From the NCBI RefSeq assembly GCF_003286085.1, contig NW_020825557.1, positions 58,545 through 122,544 of the forward strand: a DNA stretch of 64,000 bases, written 5' to 3'. A program made the position numbers and the translations under genes. Source of the stretch: Drosophila persimilis (lineage: Eukaryota; Arthropoda; Insecta; Diptera; Drosophilidae). The notes under the pieces are model-generated. The model made no database searches. It was given only the letters and a program-made list of their open reading frames with translations, and had not been told where the DNA came from. Below, piece after piece: positions 21,262 through 32,218 of the stretch (its first letter is position 1; each line of letters opens with the position of its first letter).

Positions 21262-22588
21262 CGTTGACATGCAATGACTGCATCTTTCAAGAGGCGATGC
21301 AGTTACTGCACCGTCAAGTGGCCCGTGTGACACCAGCAGAAGGCTGTTACGCGCGGATCCCAGGCAAAACGCAGCCCTCCTCCCGACCAACCGACCGAGG
21401 GGCGCTGCCGCATGACGCGCGGTGCTTAGCCGAACCAAACGCGAACATGCAAGAAAGATAGCTATTAGACTAACATTCAAGGAAAATTAGCACTAAACTT
21501 ACTAAGAAACTAAGCATGCAATCAAAATACAAATACCACTACAGTTACTAATTAATAGAAAGGTGTGTAAGGATTAATAATTTAATAAGAGGAAGAGAAT
21601 TAGTGTTGGATATAATATGGTAGAGGGAATTATAATCCGAGCATAAGACCCTAAACGGTTCATGCAAGGAATAATTCGATCTACAAAATGGAAGGAACAA
21701 CGGTATAAAATTTCTAGTCAGTCTAATAGGAATCGTGAAGTTTATGCGGCTCAACAGATCCGGGCTGTCTATGTCACCCCTGATCAAGTTGTGCATAAAT
21801 ATCACACCAAGAATTTTTCTACAGTTAACTAAGGATGGGAGGTTTACTAATAGTAGTCTACTAGAGTAAGATGGGAGTCTTACACCCGCATCCCAGTTAA
21901 GGCCCCGCAGAGCAAAGAGTAAAAAGTTTTTCTGTACTGATTCTATACGGTCTTGGTGTACTTTGTACTGAGGGCACCATACACAGGAGCCGTATTCTAA
22001 GATCGGACGAACAAGCGAGGTATAGAGAGTCTTTGTTATATAGGGGTCGTCAAATTTCTTTGACCACCTCTTTATAAACCCAAGCACGCCCATGGCCTTA
22101 TTTACCATGGTAGAAATGTGTTCGGAAAACTTTAACTTGGGGTCTAACATAACACCCAGATCATCCACCAGGGTAATTCTCTCAAGAGAACCACCAAATA
22201 GGGTGTAGGGAGCCAACAAAGGGATAGAACGATGAAATGTCATAACTTTGCATTTCGAGGCATTAAGGTGTAACAAGTTTGCACAACACCATGACTGAAA
22301 GTTATTGAGATCGGATTGCAAGCGAGAATGAAAGGACATTTCATTTCACTTTTTTTCACATTTTTACTGGACACAGAGTTTAACATCATCCTCATACATA
22401 AGTACTCGAGAGTATGTTAATGCTAAAGGCAAGTCATTAATAAAGAGTGTGAAGAGTAAGGGGCCTAGATGGCTGCCCTGTGGTACTCCCGAAGAAACCT
22501 TTACTGGTAAAGAGAGGGAGTTTTTGAAGAAGACTCTTTGAGACCTAGAACAAAGATAGCTAGAAATCCATCTCAGGAGGTTGGGCGG
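21262..22588 (-). mobile_element. CR1-like LINE, copy B, 3' part
   Basis: Nearly identical to 3612-4938 of copy A at a constant offset of 17,650. Contains the 3' UTR with the terminal hairpin (21270-21310) and the last part of ORF2. Interrupted at 22589 by the BEL/Pao element; the last five bases (GGCGG, 22584-22588) are its target duplication. Confidence 0.85.
21548..22588 (-). pseudogene. CR1-like ORF2, C-terminal part, copy B
   Basis: RT thumb and C-terminal region (22339-21548) differ from copy A at one residue (Lys to Arg). It carries the same two in-frame stops near 22345-22363 and the same YEDD in place of YADD. Upstream sequence continues at 30424 across the BEL/Pao insertion. Confidence 0.85.
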
Positions 22589-22956
22589 TGTTTGTAGTGG
22601 AGCGGATCGAGGATCAATTATCCAACGGCGAGGTGTATGTTCCAGTATAACCTCCTAGCAGTCGTCACAGAAAGGAAAGGCCGATGGGTTTCGTTGTGTG
22701 TATATGTATATATATATTGTTCATGTAGTTATTGGGTATTCGCGCGGTATGTCGACAGGTTGAAGCGGGGGTGAAAACGTAACTGACTCTCTATGCCTTA
22801 TGATCTATGCTTTATGCTGCCTTTGTGCTGCGGTGAGCGCCGTGTGGATCGTGGATTGTGGATCCGAGCGCCCCTCCGAGCGCGCGAGCGCGAGCCGGGA
22901 CCGAGGCGCGCGGAGCCGGCACAGTGCGCGGAAACTGTCTATTGCTGGCCTGAACA
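22589..22956 (-). repeat. 3' LTR of the BEL/Pao element
   Basis: 368 bp; on the plus strand TGTTTGTAGTGG...GGCCTGAACA. Differs from the other LTR by very few bases (for example 22940 T versus C), so insertion is recent but not brand new. Confidence 0.9.
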
Positions 22957-22977
22957 TCCTCCCCCCCCCTTGCAGGA
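22957..22977 (-). promoter_or_regulatory. Polypurine tract of the BEL/Pao element
   Basis: The minus strand reads AAGGGGGGGGGAGGA-type purines immediately before the 3' LTR, the plus-strand primer position. Confidence 0.75.
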
Positions 22978-22999
22978 TTGCAAAGTATAATGGGGTGGC

Positions 23000-23947
23000 C
23001 TATGGCTGGGTGCACGCCCCCGACACGATCCATCCAAAAACGGTGCTCTGGGCCACCGGCAGGCCGTCCTCACGCGCAAGGAACCCCGGCTGGATCACCT
23101 TCGGGTAGACATCTGCTCCCAAGATGAGCGAGATTGTCGCCGGTCGATGGAATTGTTCATCGGCAAGCCTCAGGTCACCGAAACGCGCCCGCACGGAATC
23201 GCTCAGCTGTCGGATAGGCGTGCGGATGCGCACACGGGGCTCGACCTTGAGCATCGTCTCCAACTGGAAGTCGCCCATTTTGGCGCGGATCACCGCCGTA
23301 CACACTTTCTCGTCCCCCACACAAGTGGTGGGCAACTTAAAGGCGCTGGCCAAGGAGTCGTCAATACAGCTCACCGGCGTGCATGGGTCGATGAGCGCCG
23401 CCGTCTCGAAGTTTTTGGAATCCGTATCCAAGACCACCAGCGCCGTCGGGAGTATGATGAGGCTTCGATGTTGTAGAAGTGAGTCGACGGATGGTGCCGG
23501 GGGCCCTGCCACGGGGCGGCTCACGGGGAGACGCGGGCGGCGGTCGGCGTGGGCCGACGTGGATGGCGACGATGCAGCCGAGGCTGAGCGGGCTGGACGC
23601 CGAGGTCGGCGTTTGACGTGGGGCGCTGTAGATGGCGACGATGCTCCTGAGGCCGAGCGGACTGGACGACGAGACGAGGGTATGTGGAGTAGAGTGTGGT
23701 GGTTTTTGCCACACACCCGGCACAGCCCGCCACTGCGACAATCCTGGCCGGAGTGTTGGTGGGCCAGGCAGTTCCCGCAATATTTGTTAATGAGGACAGC
23801 TCGGAGTCTCTTCTCAGGGCTCAGGCGAAGGAAATGGTGACAGGTCCGTAGCGGATGAATTCCTCGGCAGACCCGGCAACGGTACGAGTTGATCCCTCGA
23901 TCACGCCGGGTCTCCGTGGTGCGGCTGGCGCGGATCCGTGGGGCCAT
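23000..23947 (-). CDS. Second gag/protease-like ORF of the BEL/Pao element (zinc knuckles plus degenerate pepsin fold)
   Basis: 315 codons, downstream of pol, where env would sit in a virus-like element. Residues about 20-90 carry cysteine/histidine clusters (CRVCRGIHPLRTC; CGNC...C; CRVCGKNHHTLLH) closely resembling the zinc knuckles of the element's own gag. A basic Ser/Pro-rich linker includes two tandem copies of RSASxASSPST. Residues about 190-310 resemble the retropepsin-like DUF1758 domain, but the active-site D-P-G-S is D-P-C-T, so proteolysis is doubtful. It ends ...TVFGWIVSG, as the protease domain does in gag-pol. Open and intact. Role unknown; a duplicated gag-protease module that now binds nucleic acid is an inference. 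Confidence 0.75.
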   Translation of the reverse strand: MAPRIRASRTTETRRDRGINSYRCRVCRGIHPLRTCHHFLRLSPEKRLRAVLINKYCGNCLAHQHSGQDCRSGGLCRVCGKNHHTLLHIPSSRRPVRSASGASSPSTAPHVKRRPRRPARSASAASSPSTSAHADRRPRLPVSRPVAGPPAPSVDSLLQHRSLIILPTALVVLDTDSKNFETAALIDPCTPVSCIDDSLASAFKLPTTCVGDEKVCTAVIRAKMGDFQLETMLKVEPRVRIRTPIRQLSDSVRARFGDLRLADEQFHRPATISLILGADVYPKVIQPGFLAREDGLPVAQSTVFGWIVSGACTQP

Positions 23948-24034
23948 GTCTGGATGAGGATGGAACTAGGATGGAATAGAGAAGTCGAAGAAGTATTAGT
24001 ACGGAGCTGTGAATGGGACAAGTGCACATTCACG

Positions 24035-26761
24035 TTATTGTTGGATGGAACTACGGGGTTCTACTGGCAGGAGAACGACCTTGATAATCGGTCTTTTGAG
24101 GGTACCGCGGGCAGTAAGGATATCCACCACACGGACCCTGTCGTCGGCACCGGGATACACGGAAGTTATCCTTCCGAGCCGCCATTCGTTGGACGGCAGG
24201 TTATCCTCCTTGATGACCACCATATCGCCAACCTGCAGATTTGGCGTCGGCGTCTGCCACTTAGTCCGCTTGTGGAGCTCCTTGAGGTATTCCTCCTTCC
24301 ACCTTTGACAGAACTGTTGGTTGAGGGCCTTCAAATGCTGCCACCGATTGATGATCGAATTAAGGTTCCCCTTTATTTCGGGCTCGGCCGTACTCATTAA
24401 GGGCCCCCCAATAAGGAAGTGCCCGGGAGTGAGGGCTAGCAGCTCCGTCGGATCATCGGACATCGGTGAGAGCGGCCTGGAATTGAGGCACGCTTCAATC
24501 TTCGCGAGCAGCGTAGAAAGCTCTTCAAACGTATACCTCCGAGTGGACGTGGCCTTGTAGAAGAGAGTTTTGAAACTCTTCACTCCGGCTTCCCATAGGC
24601 CTCCCATATGTGGAGCTCCTGGTGGGATGAAGCGCCACGAAACCCGCTGATGGCTATACGCATTAGTCACCGAGTCCTTAAACGCGTCAAGGAAGTCACT
24701 GGAAAGCAGGGTTGCTGCACCAACGAAAGTTTTTCCATTATCTGAATGGATACGCTGTGGACATCCGCGCCTTGCGACGAAACGAGCGAAGGCGGCGAGA
24801 AATTTTTCGGTGGTGAGGTCGGACGTGGGTTCTAAATGTATCGCCTTTGTGGAAAAGCACACGAATACGCACACATACCCCTTCGTGATCAGACATGCTC
24901 TCCCTGTATAGTTCCGTATTTCGAAAGGACCCGCGTAATCAATCCCTGTATGCGTAAACGGTCTGGAAAAGGACGACCGCTCGGTTGGGAGATCTCCCAT
25001 CATTTGGGTTTGCAACCTTCTTTTGTGAATAACGCAGACCTTGCAGGAGTTCACAACCCCCTTCATAAGCCTTTGAACCTTTGGAATCCAATACTTTGAT
25101 CGAATGAGGCGCACCATCAATTGGTTGCCGCCATGAAGAGTTATCCGGTGTGTAAATTGCGCGAGAAGGCGAGACAATCGACAATTATATGGGAGAATGA
25201 TTGGATGTCGTTCGTCGTATCTTAGCACTTCAGAGCCTGCGACACGGCCGCATGCTCTGATCAACCCATGGCGGTCTAGGAAAGGGTTCATGTTCAGGAT
25301 AGAACTTGACCTTGGCGTTGGCCGCTTACCGCTTAGGCAGCGATACTCCTCGGGGTATTCTCTACGCTGCGTCTCTAGGATAAGAGTTTTTTCAGCTTCG
25401 GTAATTTCGCCGCTCGTAAGATGGCCCTTTTGCGCGGTGGCTAACTTCCGGCAGCGCTTGGTGAAGCGCAGGATATATGCACGGACTCGTAGAGCTCTCT
25501 CCAGATTGGAGAATCGTTCGAGGAAGTCTTCGGCTGGGTTGAGTGCGAAATGGGCTTTTACAGTTCGCTGCTCTAAGGTCATAACGGGGGAGTTATTAAC
25601 TGGTGCCGGCCATTGATCTCGGCCCTTCTGCAGCCAAGTTGGTCCGTGCCACCAGAGTTGGTTCTCCACAAACTCCTGTAACGGCACGCCTCTGCTGGCT
25701 AAGTCCGCGGGGTTCTGTTCGGATGGAACGTGGCACCACTTCTCAATATCGGTCGCTTGAGATATCCTAGTCACTCGGTTGGCCACGAACGTGGTCCAGT
25801 GACACGCGGGCTTTGCCAGCCAGGCGAGGACTATGGTGGAATCGGTCCAGCAATAGCAGCTCGTACTTGCTGTTGGCATATTCGGCAGGATAGCCGCCGC
25901 CATTTCGGACAAAAGCACTGCCCCGCAAAGCTCTAACCGGGGGAGCGACACGGTTTTCACGGGTGCGACTCGCGTTTTCGCTGTGAGAAGCTGCACCTCG
26001 ACCAAACGGTCAACCTCAATGCGGACGTAGATGGCGGCACCGTAAGCCCTCTCGGATGCATCGCAGAACCCATGATGTTCGACTTTTACCGCTGGCCGGG
26101 AGCCGACCCATCTTGGAATATGGATTTGGTCGAGAGCGGAGTAGCTCCGCAGGAAACTTTGCCAGCGCTGGCGCATCTCGCTTGGAAGCTCATCGTCCCA
26201 TCCCAGGTCCTGCAAGCAAATTTCTTGCATGAAGATCTTGGACCGAACAATGAATGGGGCCAACCACCCCGCGGGGTCGAACAGCCTTGCGATCTGGGAC
26301 AGAACTGCTCGCTTGGTGTATGACGACTCAGGCGCCAACTCGGGAGGGACAAAAAAAAACTCGTCTGAAGTCGCTTTCCAGCGAATCCCGAGAGTCTTAG
26401 CCGTGCTCTCTTCCTCCATCTCCAGAAAATCTGTGTGGAGACGATGAGCACTCGGAATTCCTGCCAGAATAGCTTTGTGGTTTGAAGTCCACTTCCGCAG
26501 CGGAAACCCTGCAGAGCTAAGTGCGGCCTGCAACACGCGGATCGTTAGTCGAGCCTCATCGGTAGAATCCGCTCCGGCTAGGACATCGTCGACATACATG
26601 AATGATCGGATAATGCGACTTGCTTTCGGAAATCTGGACTGGACGTCGCTTGCTAGCTGTTGCAACACTCGGATGGCAAGAAAAGGAGCGCAATTGACTC
26701 CGAAAGTTACGGTCTTAAGTTCATAGTCGCGGATGAGTCCCTCCTTGTTTCGAAATAATAT
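24035..26761 (-). pseudogene. pol: BEL/Pao Pol, RT-RNase H-integrase part (after the TGA)
   Basis: In frame with the gag-protease half and open for about 900 codons. RT catalytic box YVDD lies near the start (about residue 25 of the 877-codon stretch). RNase H begins with FCDASERAYGAA. Integrase has an HHCC zinc domain (HRITLHGGNQ...SCKVCVIHK), then D (GIDYAGPF), D (HSDNGKTF) and E (GLWEAGVKS), and a C-terminal domain (VGDMVVIKEDNLP...WRLGRI). All catalytic residues are present. Cut from its start by the TGA at 26762-26764, so full-length product would need readthrough. Confidence 0.9.
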
Positions 26762-29479
26762 TCACTGGAAAGGGGTGTGTTTCGGGTCAACCCAAATTTG
26801 GCGATACATCTTGGTGATGTCCGCGTTGAAAACGTACCGGAAATAACGCCACTTCAGGATCTGGAGGGTCAAGTCAGATTGGAGGACCGGGCCGGCGTGC
26901 AGAAGATCATTCAAACTCACACCGTTGGTCGACGGGCTGGATGCGTTAAATACCACGCGGACCTTCGTGGTAGTGCTCTCAGGCTTGAAGACAGCGTGGT
27001 GCGGAAGGTAGTAGGTTGAGGACCCATGAGTCGGAGGAACTTCTGTCATATGGTCAAGCTCTAGGTATTCTTGGATTACGGTGTCGTACTTCTCTTGTAG
27101 GGGACCGTTTCTTTTCAAGCGATTTTCGTTTCTTAGGAACTGGGCCAGCGCGGCTGCCCTTGAATACCCCAGATCTGATCCGAGATAATCTGGGTCGCGA
27201 AACGGTAACGTGACGACGTATTTCCCGCTTGGCGTTCTTGACGTAGTTCGGAGGAAATTTCTTTCGCAGTACGAATCCGACTCGCTTTCTATTTTAGTAG
27301 GAATGTCCTCCACCTCCCAAAACTTTGTGAGGAGTTTGTCCAACGGAGTCTCTAGCTCGGTGGAAATTTGCGTGGAGAAGGATGCGACTCGGCCTTGTAC
27401 CGTGTTTGGCACTGGGCCTGTAAGAACCCACCCGAAAATGGTTTCCTGTCCGAGGAGAGATCCACAGATGTTCGTCTGTGAGCCGCTCAAGAGGATGGAT
27501 GGAAGGATGTCGGCACCAATCAGGACATCTATTTGTGAGCTTTCGTAAAATGTCGGGTCTGCCCATGGCAGGTTCGGCAAGTCTCGCAACGAGTGTTGCG
27601 GGATCGGATGGGAGGGAAGGCTGCCTGATAGTTCCGGCAGGACATAGGCTGTGGCGTCCAATTGTAAGCCCGGCTTAGTCGGGGAACGGATGGAAAAATG
27701 GCAGAGTTTCTTGGACTGAGCGGATATTGTCTGATTGAGGCCCGAGACCTGTGCCTGGGCGAGTCGGAATGGCAACTTAATGATCTGGAAGAGACGTTCC
27801 GTAATGAACGTCGCCTCGGAGCCCGGGTCGATTAGAGCGCGGGCGCGAAAATTTGTCCCCAAGTGGCAAATATTAATAATAGCCGTGCCTAGGAGTACTG
27901 CCCTCTTGCCGGAGGCGAAATAGTTCTGAACGCTAGGCTGAGCTTCGGCAGGAGTCGGAAGTGGTACGGAATTGGGCACGGATTGGCTGGAAACTGGAGT
28001 GCCACGGTGCAGCAGCGTATGATGCCGGTCGCCACACGTGTTGCAGTTGTGGGCGCTTTGGCATTCACGAATCTGGTGACCTCTTGCGAAACAGTTTAAG
28101 CAAAGCATTTTTTGCTTAATATAGCTGGAGCGAGCATCAGGTCTCATCTGAAGGAATTGAGGGCATACCCGGATCGGATGGTTCTCTTTGGAGCAAAGAT
28201 CACACGCTCTCCGCTTCGGATCCACAGTTGTTCCGAAAGAGTGAACCCGCCTTGCAACAGGGCTCTCTTGGGAACGGAAAGGGTTGGGATTGCCCTTTGA
28301 CCTCTCTGACATGGGTAGACTCGCCCTGGAGTGGGCCTGAGTCTCCATGCCTGGATGGCCGTCCTCGATCACCTCGAGAGACAGGTACCGCTCCGCCAGG
28401 AACTTGTCCATAGCGTGCCAGGTGGGAATTTCGGACTTGTGTGTCACGGACTGCTCCCAAAGCTCCAAAGTCGTTTTCGGCAACTTCGCGGATATGAGGT
28501 ACACTAACACTCCGTCAGCGAAAATGCTGTCTGTGGAGACCTCGGAGTGGTTGAGTGTCGTAAGGCACTTGTGGACGGCCCTCTGAAGCTCTTTTAGCGC
28601 TGCAGCTGACTCGGTGCGGATTTGGGGCAGACTGAAAAGGATCTTCAGCTGGGCTTTGAGTATCAGCCTCTTGTTCTGGAAACGCTCACGGAGGGCGCTC
28701 CATGCGGACGCGAACCCTTCGTTCGTGAGTGGAGCCTGTGCCACTATGTCGTGGGCCTCACCGCTTGTTTTTTTGTTGAGGTGGAACAGTTTTTCTACTG
28801 GAGCCAACCTCGGGTTCTCTATATATATGGCGGTGAACAGGTCTCGGAACGTGGGCCACTGCTGATAGTCCCCACTGAAAACTTCAGTGTCACATGGAGG
28901 AAGACGGCAACCGCCGGACGTCGGCACTTGAACGGCCAGTTGAGGCGTGTGAGGGACAGTCGGGGGTTCGAGCTGATCGTTCAGTTCGGCAAGGCATTGC
29001 GCGTAGACCGCGTAGCAGTCATCGTACATCCCCTGGACGTCAGCTACCCCCTCTGGATCTACTTCCGTTATCGCCTCCACACAGGCCTCGAACTCCGCGT
29101 CCACCTTCGCCCACAGGCTTCGGAGTTGATCTCGATGGACTTGGGAGAGCGAGCGGGTTGGTGTGCTAGCATCTGGAGCGCTGAGCTTCTGGTCGAAGCG
29201 TGTCAGTCTGCTTGCAGCCAAGGCAAACTTAGACCGTGCGGAACTGGCGGCCGTTCGGGCCATAGTGCTCGGAACCGTGCGAGGGACGACCGAGGGGAGC
29301 AACAAGGCCTCAAAGGCATGTGGTGCGTGAGCCCTGGACGTGGTCGGACCTCGCTCAGTTGGGGACGGACGGGAAGATGTGGGCGTAGCGATTGAGCCGT
29401 TGGAGCTGGGTGGATGGGTTAAACTCAGCGAACTCACCCGCTTAAACTTCTTGCGAGATTTCTTATCACCAGTGGGCAT
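26762..29479 (-). pseudogene. gag-pol: BEL/Pao Gag-protease and N-terminal RT, ended by TGA
   Basis: 905 codons from ATG 29479. Basic N-terminus (KKSRKKFKR), Ala/Ser/Pro-rich region, capsid-like DUF1759 domain (about residues 190-330; FSGDYQQWPTF), zinc knuckles (about 425-495; CxxC and CLNC...C...CGDRHH), DUF1758 protease with D-P-G-S at about 551, then the start of RT (VRVVFNAS, NADITKMYRQI) up to TPFQ. The frame stops at TGA 26762-26764, where relatives have Arg before I-L-F-R-N; a CGA-to-TGA transition explains it. Reading continues in the same frame beyond it. Confidence 0.9.
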
Positions 29480-29567
29480 GGTTGGCTGATGGATTTGCGA
29501 TAACGCGTATCAGAGTCGCAAAGCAGGTGAGCGGAAATGGAGAAGTGGAAGTTTTGAACGACGAACC
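29480..29567 (-). other. BEL/Pao leader segment between the gag ATG and the host fragment
   Basis: 88 bases. No coding match recognised. One of the two junctions of the captured host sequence lies at or shortly before 29568. Confidence 0.4.
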
Positions 29568-29714
29568 GTGGAGGGCCAGGACTCGTCCGAGCTGAAGAAC
29601 ATGCTGGCCGAGAACGACAAGCTGGTGGAGGAGATCTTCCAGCACGAGGACAAGGACAAGAACGGCTACATCTCGCACGATGAGTTCTCCGGCCCCAAGC
29701 ACGACGAGCTGTAG
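29568..29714 (+). pseudogene. Fkbp14: Captured 3' end of an FKBP14-type ER peptidyl-prolyl isomerase gene
   Basis: The plus strand, opposite to the retroelement, encodes the last 48 residues of an FKBP with EF-hands. It has a canonical EF-hand loop (D-x-D-x-N-G-x-I-x-x-x-E in DKDKNGYISHDE) and ends KHDEL plus TAG, the ER-retrieval signal. Host codon style is GC-rich at third positions, unlike its neighbours. Only the second EF-hand and C-terminus are present; the isomerase domain and the first EF-hand are missing, so it cannot act as an isomerase. The family call rests on the EF-hand/HDEL combination and the recognised C-terminal sequence of insect FKBP14. Confidence 0.8.
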
Positions 29715-30030
29715 GGGGCTCCTCCACCCTCTCTCATTCGACAGGTGCAGCGACAACGAAGGGACAAGAGTGCTTAAGTTATACATACACAAAACGTAAA
29801 TCTACACATAAGCAGTTATACACCCGCTAATAAACAGAGTAACACAGGTGTACACAATCCAATCAAACTCGACTGATGACTCCCCGCCCCCTCCCCCCGT
29901 GGCATTCTGTATATAGATACATGCGTACACCTCTCTCTCTCTCCATGGAGAGAGTACATCTACATACATCCATTTCGGTCTGTCCGTCTGCTGCAGTCCC
30001 CTGTCACCGTTCTAGGCTTTAATTGTGTAC
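29715..30030 (+). other. Host-derived 3' UTR and BEL/Pao leader
   Basis: Follows the FKBP14 stop codon. AATAAA at 29829-29834 could be the host polyadenylation signal. Host-like sequence may continue past it (CT-rich, TACATACAT-rich). The exact switch to retroelement leader is not visible. An 18-bp perfect palindrome, CTCTCTCCATGGAGAGAG, lies at 29937-29954. Confidence 0.5.
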
Positions 30031-30049
30031 AATCCGGCTCGAAGGACCA
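30031..30049 (-). promoter_or_regulatory. Primer-binding site complementary to tRNA-Tyr
   Basis: The minus strand reads TGGTCCTTCGAGCCGGATT, one base inside the 5' LTR. It is the complement of the 3' end of Drosophila tRNA-Tyr with CCA (AATCCGGCTCGAAGGACCA). Confidence 0.8.
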
Positions 30050-30050
30050 A

Positions 30051-30418
30051 TGTTTGTAGTGGAGCGGATCGAGGATCAATTATCCAACGGCGAGGTGTAT
30101 GTTCCAGTATAACCTCCTAGCAGTCGTCACAGAAAGGAAAGGCCGATGGGTTTCGTTGTGTGTATATGTATATATATATTGTTCATGTAGTTATTGGGTA
30201 TTCGCGCGGTATGTCGACAGGTTGAAGCGGGGGTGAAAACGTAACTGACTCTCTATGCCTTATGATCTATGCTTTATGCTGCCTTTGTGCTGCGGTGAGC
30301 GCCGTGTGGATCGTGGATTGTGGATCCGAGCGCCCCTCCGAGCGCGCGAGCGCGAGCCGGGACCGAGGCGCGCGGAGCCGGCACAGTGCGCGGAAACTGT
30401 CCATTGCTGGCCTGAACA
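30051..30418 (-). repeat. 5' LTR of the BEL/Pao element
   Basis: 368 bp, TG...CA, paired with 22589-22956. Followed on the right by the target duplication GGCGG (30419-30423). Confidence 0.9.
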
Positions 30419-30423
30419 GGCGG

Positions 30424-32205
30424 AAACCCTAAAAGGTCAGGTTTATGTGCTAAAAGGGAATGGTTTACAGAGTCGAATGCTTTACTAAAGTCGGTGTAAA
30501 TAACATCCGTCTGTAAGTTACCTTGAAAGCCTTTAATAATGAAAGAGGTAAACTCTAACAAGTTCGTGGTGGTTGATCGCCGCCTTATAAATCCATGCTG
30601 AGTTGGAGATATAAGTGACTTGCAGAGATGTTGCAAGTGCGGAGTTAAAACCTTCTCAAACAATTTGGGAATAGCGGATAACTTTGCTATAACTCTATAA
30701 TTTTTTGCATCAGACTTGCTACCTTTTTTATGGAGAGGAATTATAAACGATTCCTTCCAGATTGGGGGGAAGCAAGAGGAATCAATGGACAGGGTGAATA
30801 GTTTAAGCAATGGTCCACACAGAGCCTCGGCGCAGTACCTGAGTACACAACCTGGAACCCCGTCTGGACCCGGTGAAAACACCGGCTTAACTAGTCGAAG
30901 ATCTTGAAGTAGGGAATATTCATTTAACAAGGGACTGAAAATGCCGTTCGACATCGGTAATCCGTATGGGTACGGTTGACCAGAGTAGCGTTCCTCAGAA
31001 TAGGTGGTTTGGAAAAACTGGGCAAAAAGATCGGCAATTGCCTGATCATTATTTGCCGACGTATTACAAAATGATAGCGAGGATGGGTGTGCGGACGTTC
31101 TACGCTAACTGTTTACGAAGCAGTAAAACTGTTTAGGGTCCTGAGAAAAACGTATCCTGCAACGAGATAGGTAGTTCTTATAGCATTGAGCATTAAGAAC
31201 TGAAAAGTTTGACCGAGCTATTACATAACGAGAGTGAGAAGTAGGAGAACCCACTTCTTGAAATTTTGTATAAAGTCTTGATTTTAAGTTTTTTAGACTG
31301 GATAACTCTTTGTTAAACCAAGGGGGTTTTCCAGATCTAATCGGACAAGAATCAAAAAATGTGCCAAGAGCATTGTAAAAAATGTTTGTGCCTTTTGTGA
31401 CATCAGTGCACAAGTACAAGGCGGACCAATCAAAATCCCTAATTAGGTTATTAAGCTTCGCAAACTCGGCTTTACGAAAGCAGCGGACACGTTCAGGTAG
31501 TCTACTCGACCGATCCAATACAGTTGGTCCTATGTCTAGCGACACCTCGAAAGTAGGGTGGTAGGTGTCTTCAGGTATAGTGAGCGGAAGGGCTCGGGTT
31601 AACAACACTATGGTCGGATCCGATACAAAGCATAGATCATGCAATCGACCCAAGGAATTTATCACATGATTGACTTGAGACAGGGACAGGTCAAGCAAGC
31701 CGTCAAAAAAGTCATGTCGTTACATGGGCACTAGGATACTAGACTCGTTTACCGAAGACCAAACAGTTCCTGGCAAGTTGAAGTCACCAAGAACTATCAT
31801 ACGATCTTTATCAGATAGCGAGGAAGAAACAGCGGTTAAAGCGGACAAGTGCTGCTCATAAACTGAAATATTTGAAGAAGGTGGGATATACGAGCAAGTA
31901 ATGAATATAGCGAAAGCGGGAACAATCAGTTTTACACACAGGAATTCCTGTTCCTGTTGAACTTGGACTGTGAAGTGTTCTGACGTGAAGTAAGAGTCCA
32001 CTGCAATTAGAACCCCTCCTGCACGTCGAGACGAACGGTCCTTTCTAAAAGTTGTGTACCGACCTGCCAAAACCTCGGAACTAAGAATGTCCGGCTTTAA
32101 CCAGGTTTCAGTAAACACAATAACGTGGGAAGCAAATGCAACACTATCCCGGAAAAGAATGCTGAGCTTACTACGCAAGCCTCTTACATTCTGATAGGTT
32201 ACTAG
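30424..32205 (-). pseudogene. CR1-like ORF2, endonuclease and RT N-terminal part, copy B
   Basis: Endonuclease from about 32205 (YQNVRGLRSK start; FTETWL, DRMIVLGDFNLPG), then linker and RT up to the FSKAFDSVNH motif, all in one frame. Broken by TAA near 31715, by TAG near 31104 where copy A has AAG, and by the BEL/Pao insertion. It has Trp where copy A has a TGA (copy A 5272). More complete than copy A but inactive. Confidence 0.85.
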
Positions 32206-32218
32206 AAGTTACAAGAAG

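Larger units (their letters stand above)
22589..30418 (-). mobile_element. BEL/Pao LTR retrotransposon, nearly intact
   Basis: 7,830 bp on the minus strand with 368-bp LTRs (TG...CA) and a 5-bp target duplication GGCGG (22584-22588, 30419-30423). Order in its own sense: 5' LTR 30418-30051, tRNA-Tyr primer site, a leader holding an antisense FKBP14-type host fragment, gag-pol ORF with one TGA, a second gag/protease-like ORF, polypurine tract, 3' LTR 22956-22589. The 5-bp duplication and DUF1759/DUF1758-type gag-protease followed by RT-RNase H-integrase in one frame identify BEL/Pao. Confidence 0.92.

Noticed and set aside
23124-23840. Long plus-strand ORF opposite the second BEL/Pao ORF
   Set aside because: No domain; it is the GC-rich antisense shadow of 23000-23947.
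28622-29395. 257-codon plus-strand ORF opposite BEL/Pao gag
   Set aside because: Antisense shadow of a GC-rich coding region; no recognisable protein.
29568-29714. Functional FKBP14 gene
   Set aside because: Only the C-terminal 48 codons are present, with no isomerase domain, inside a retrotransposon leader.
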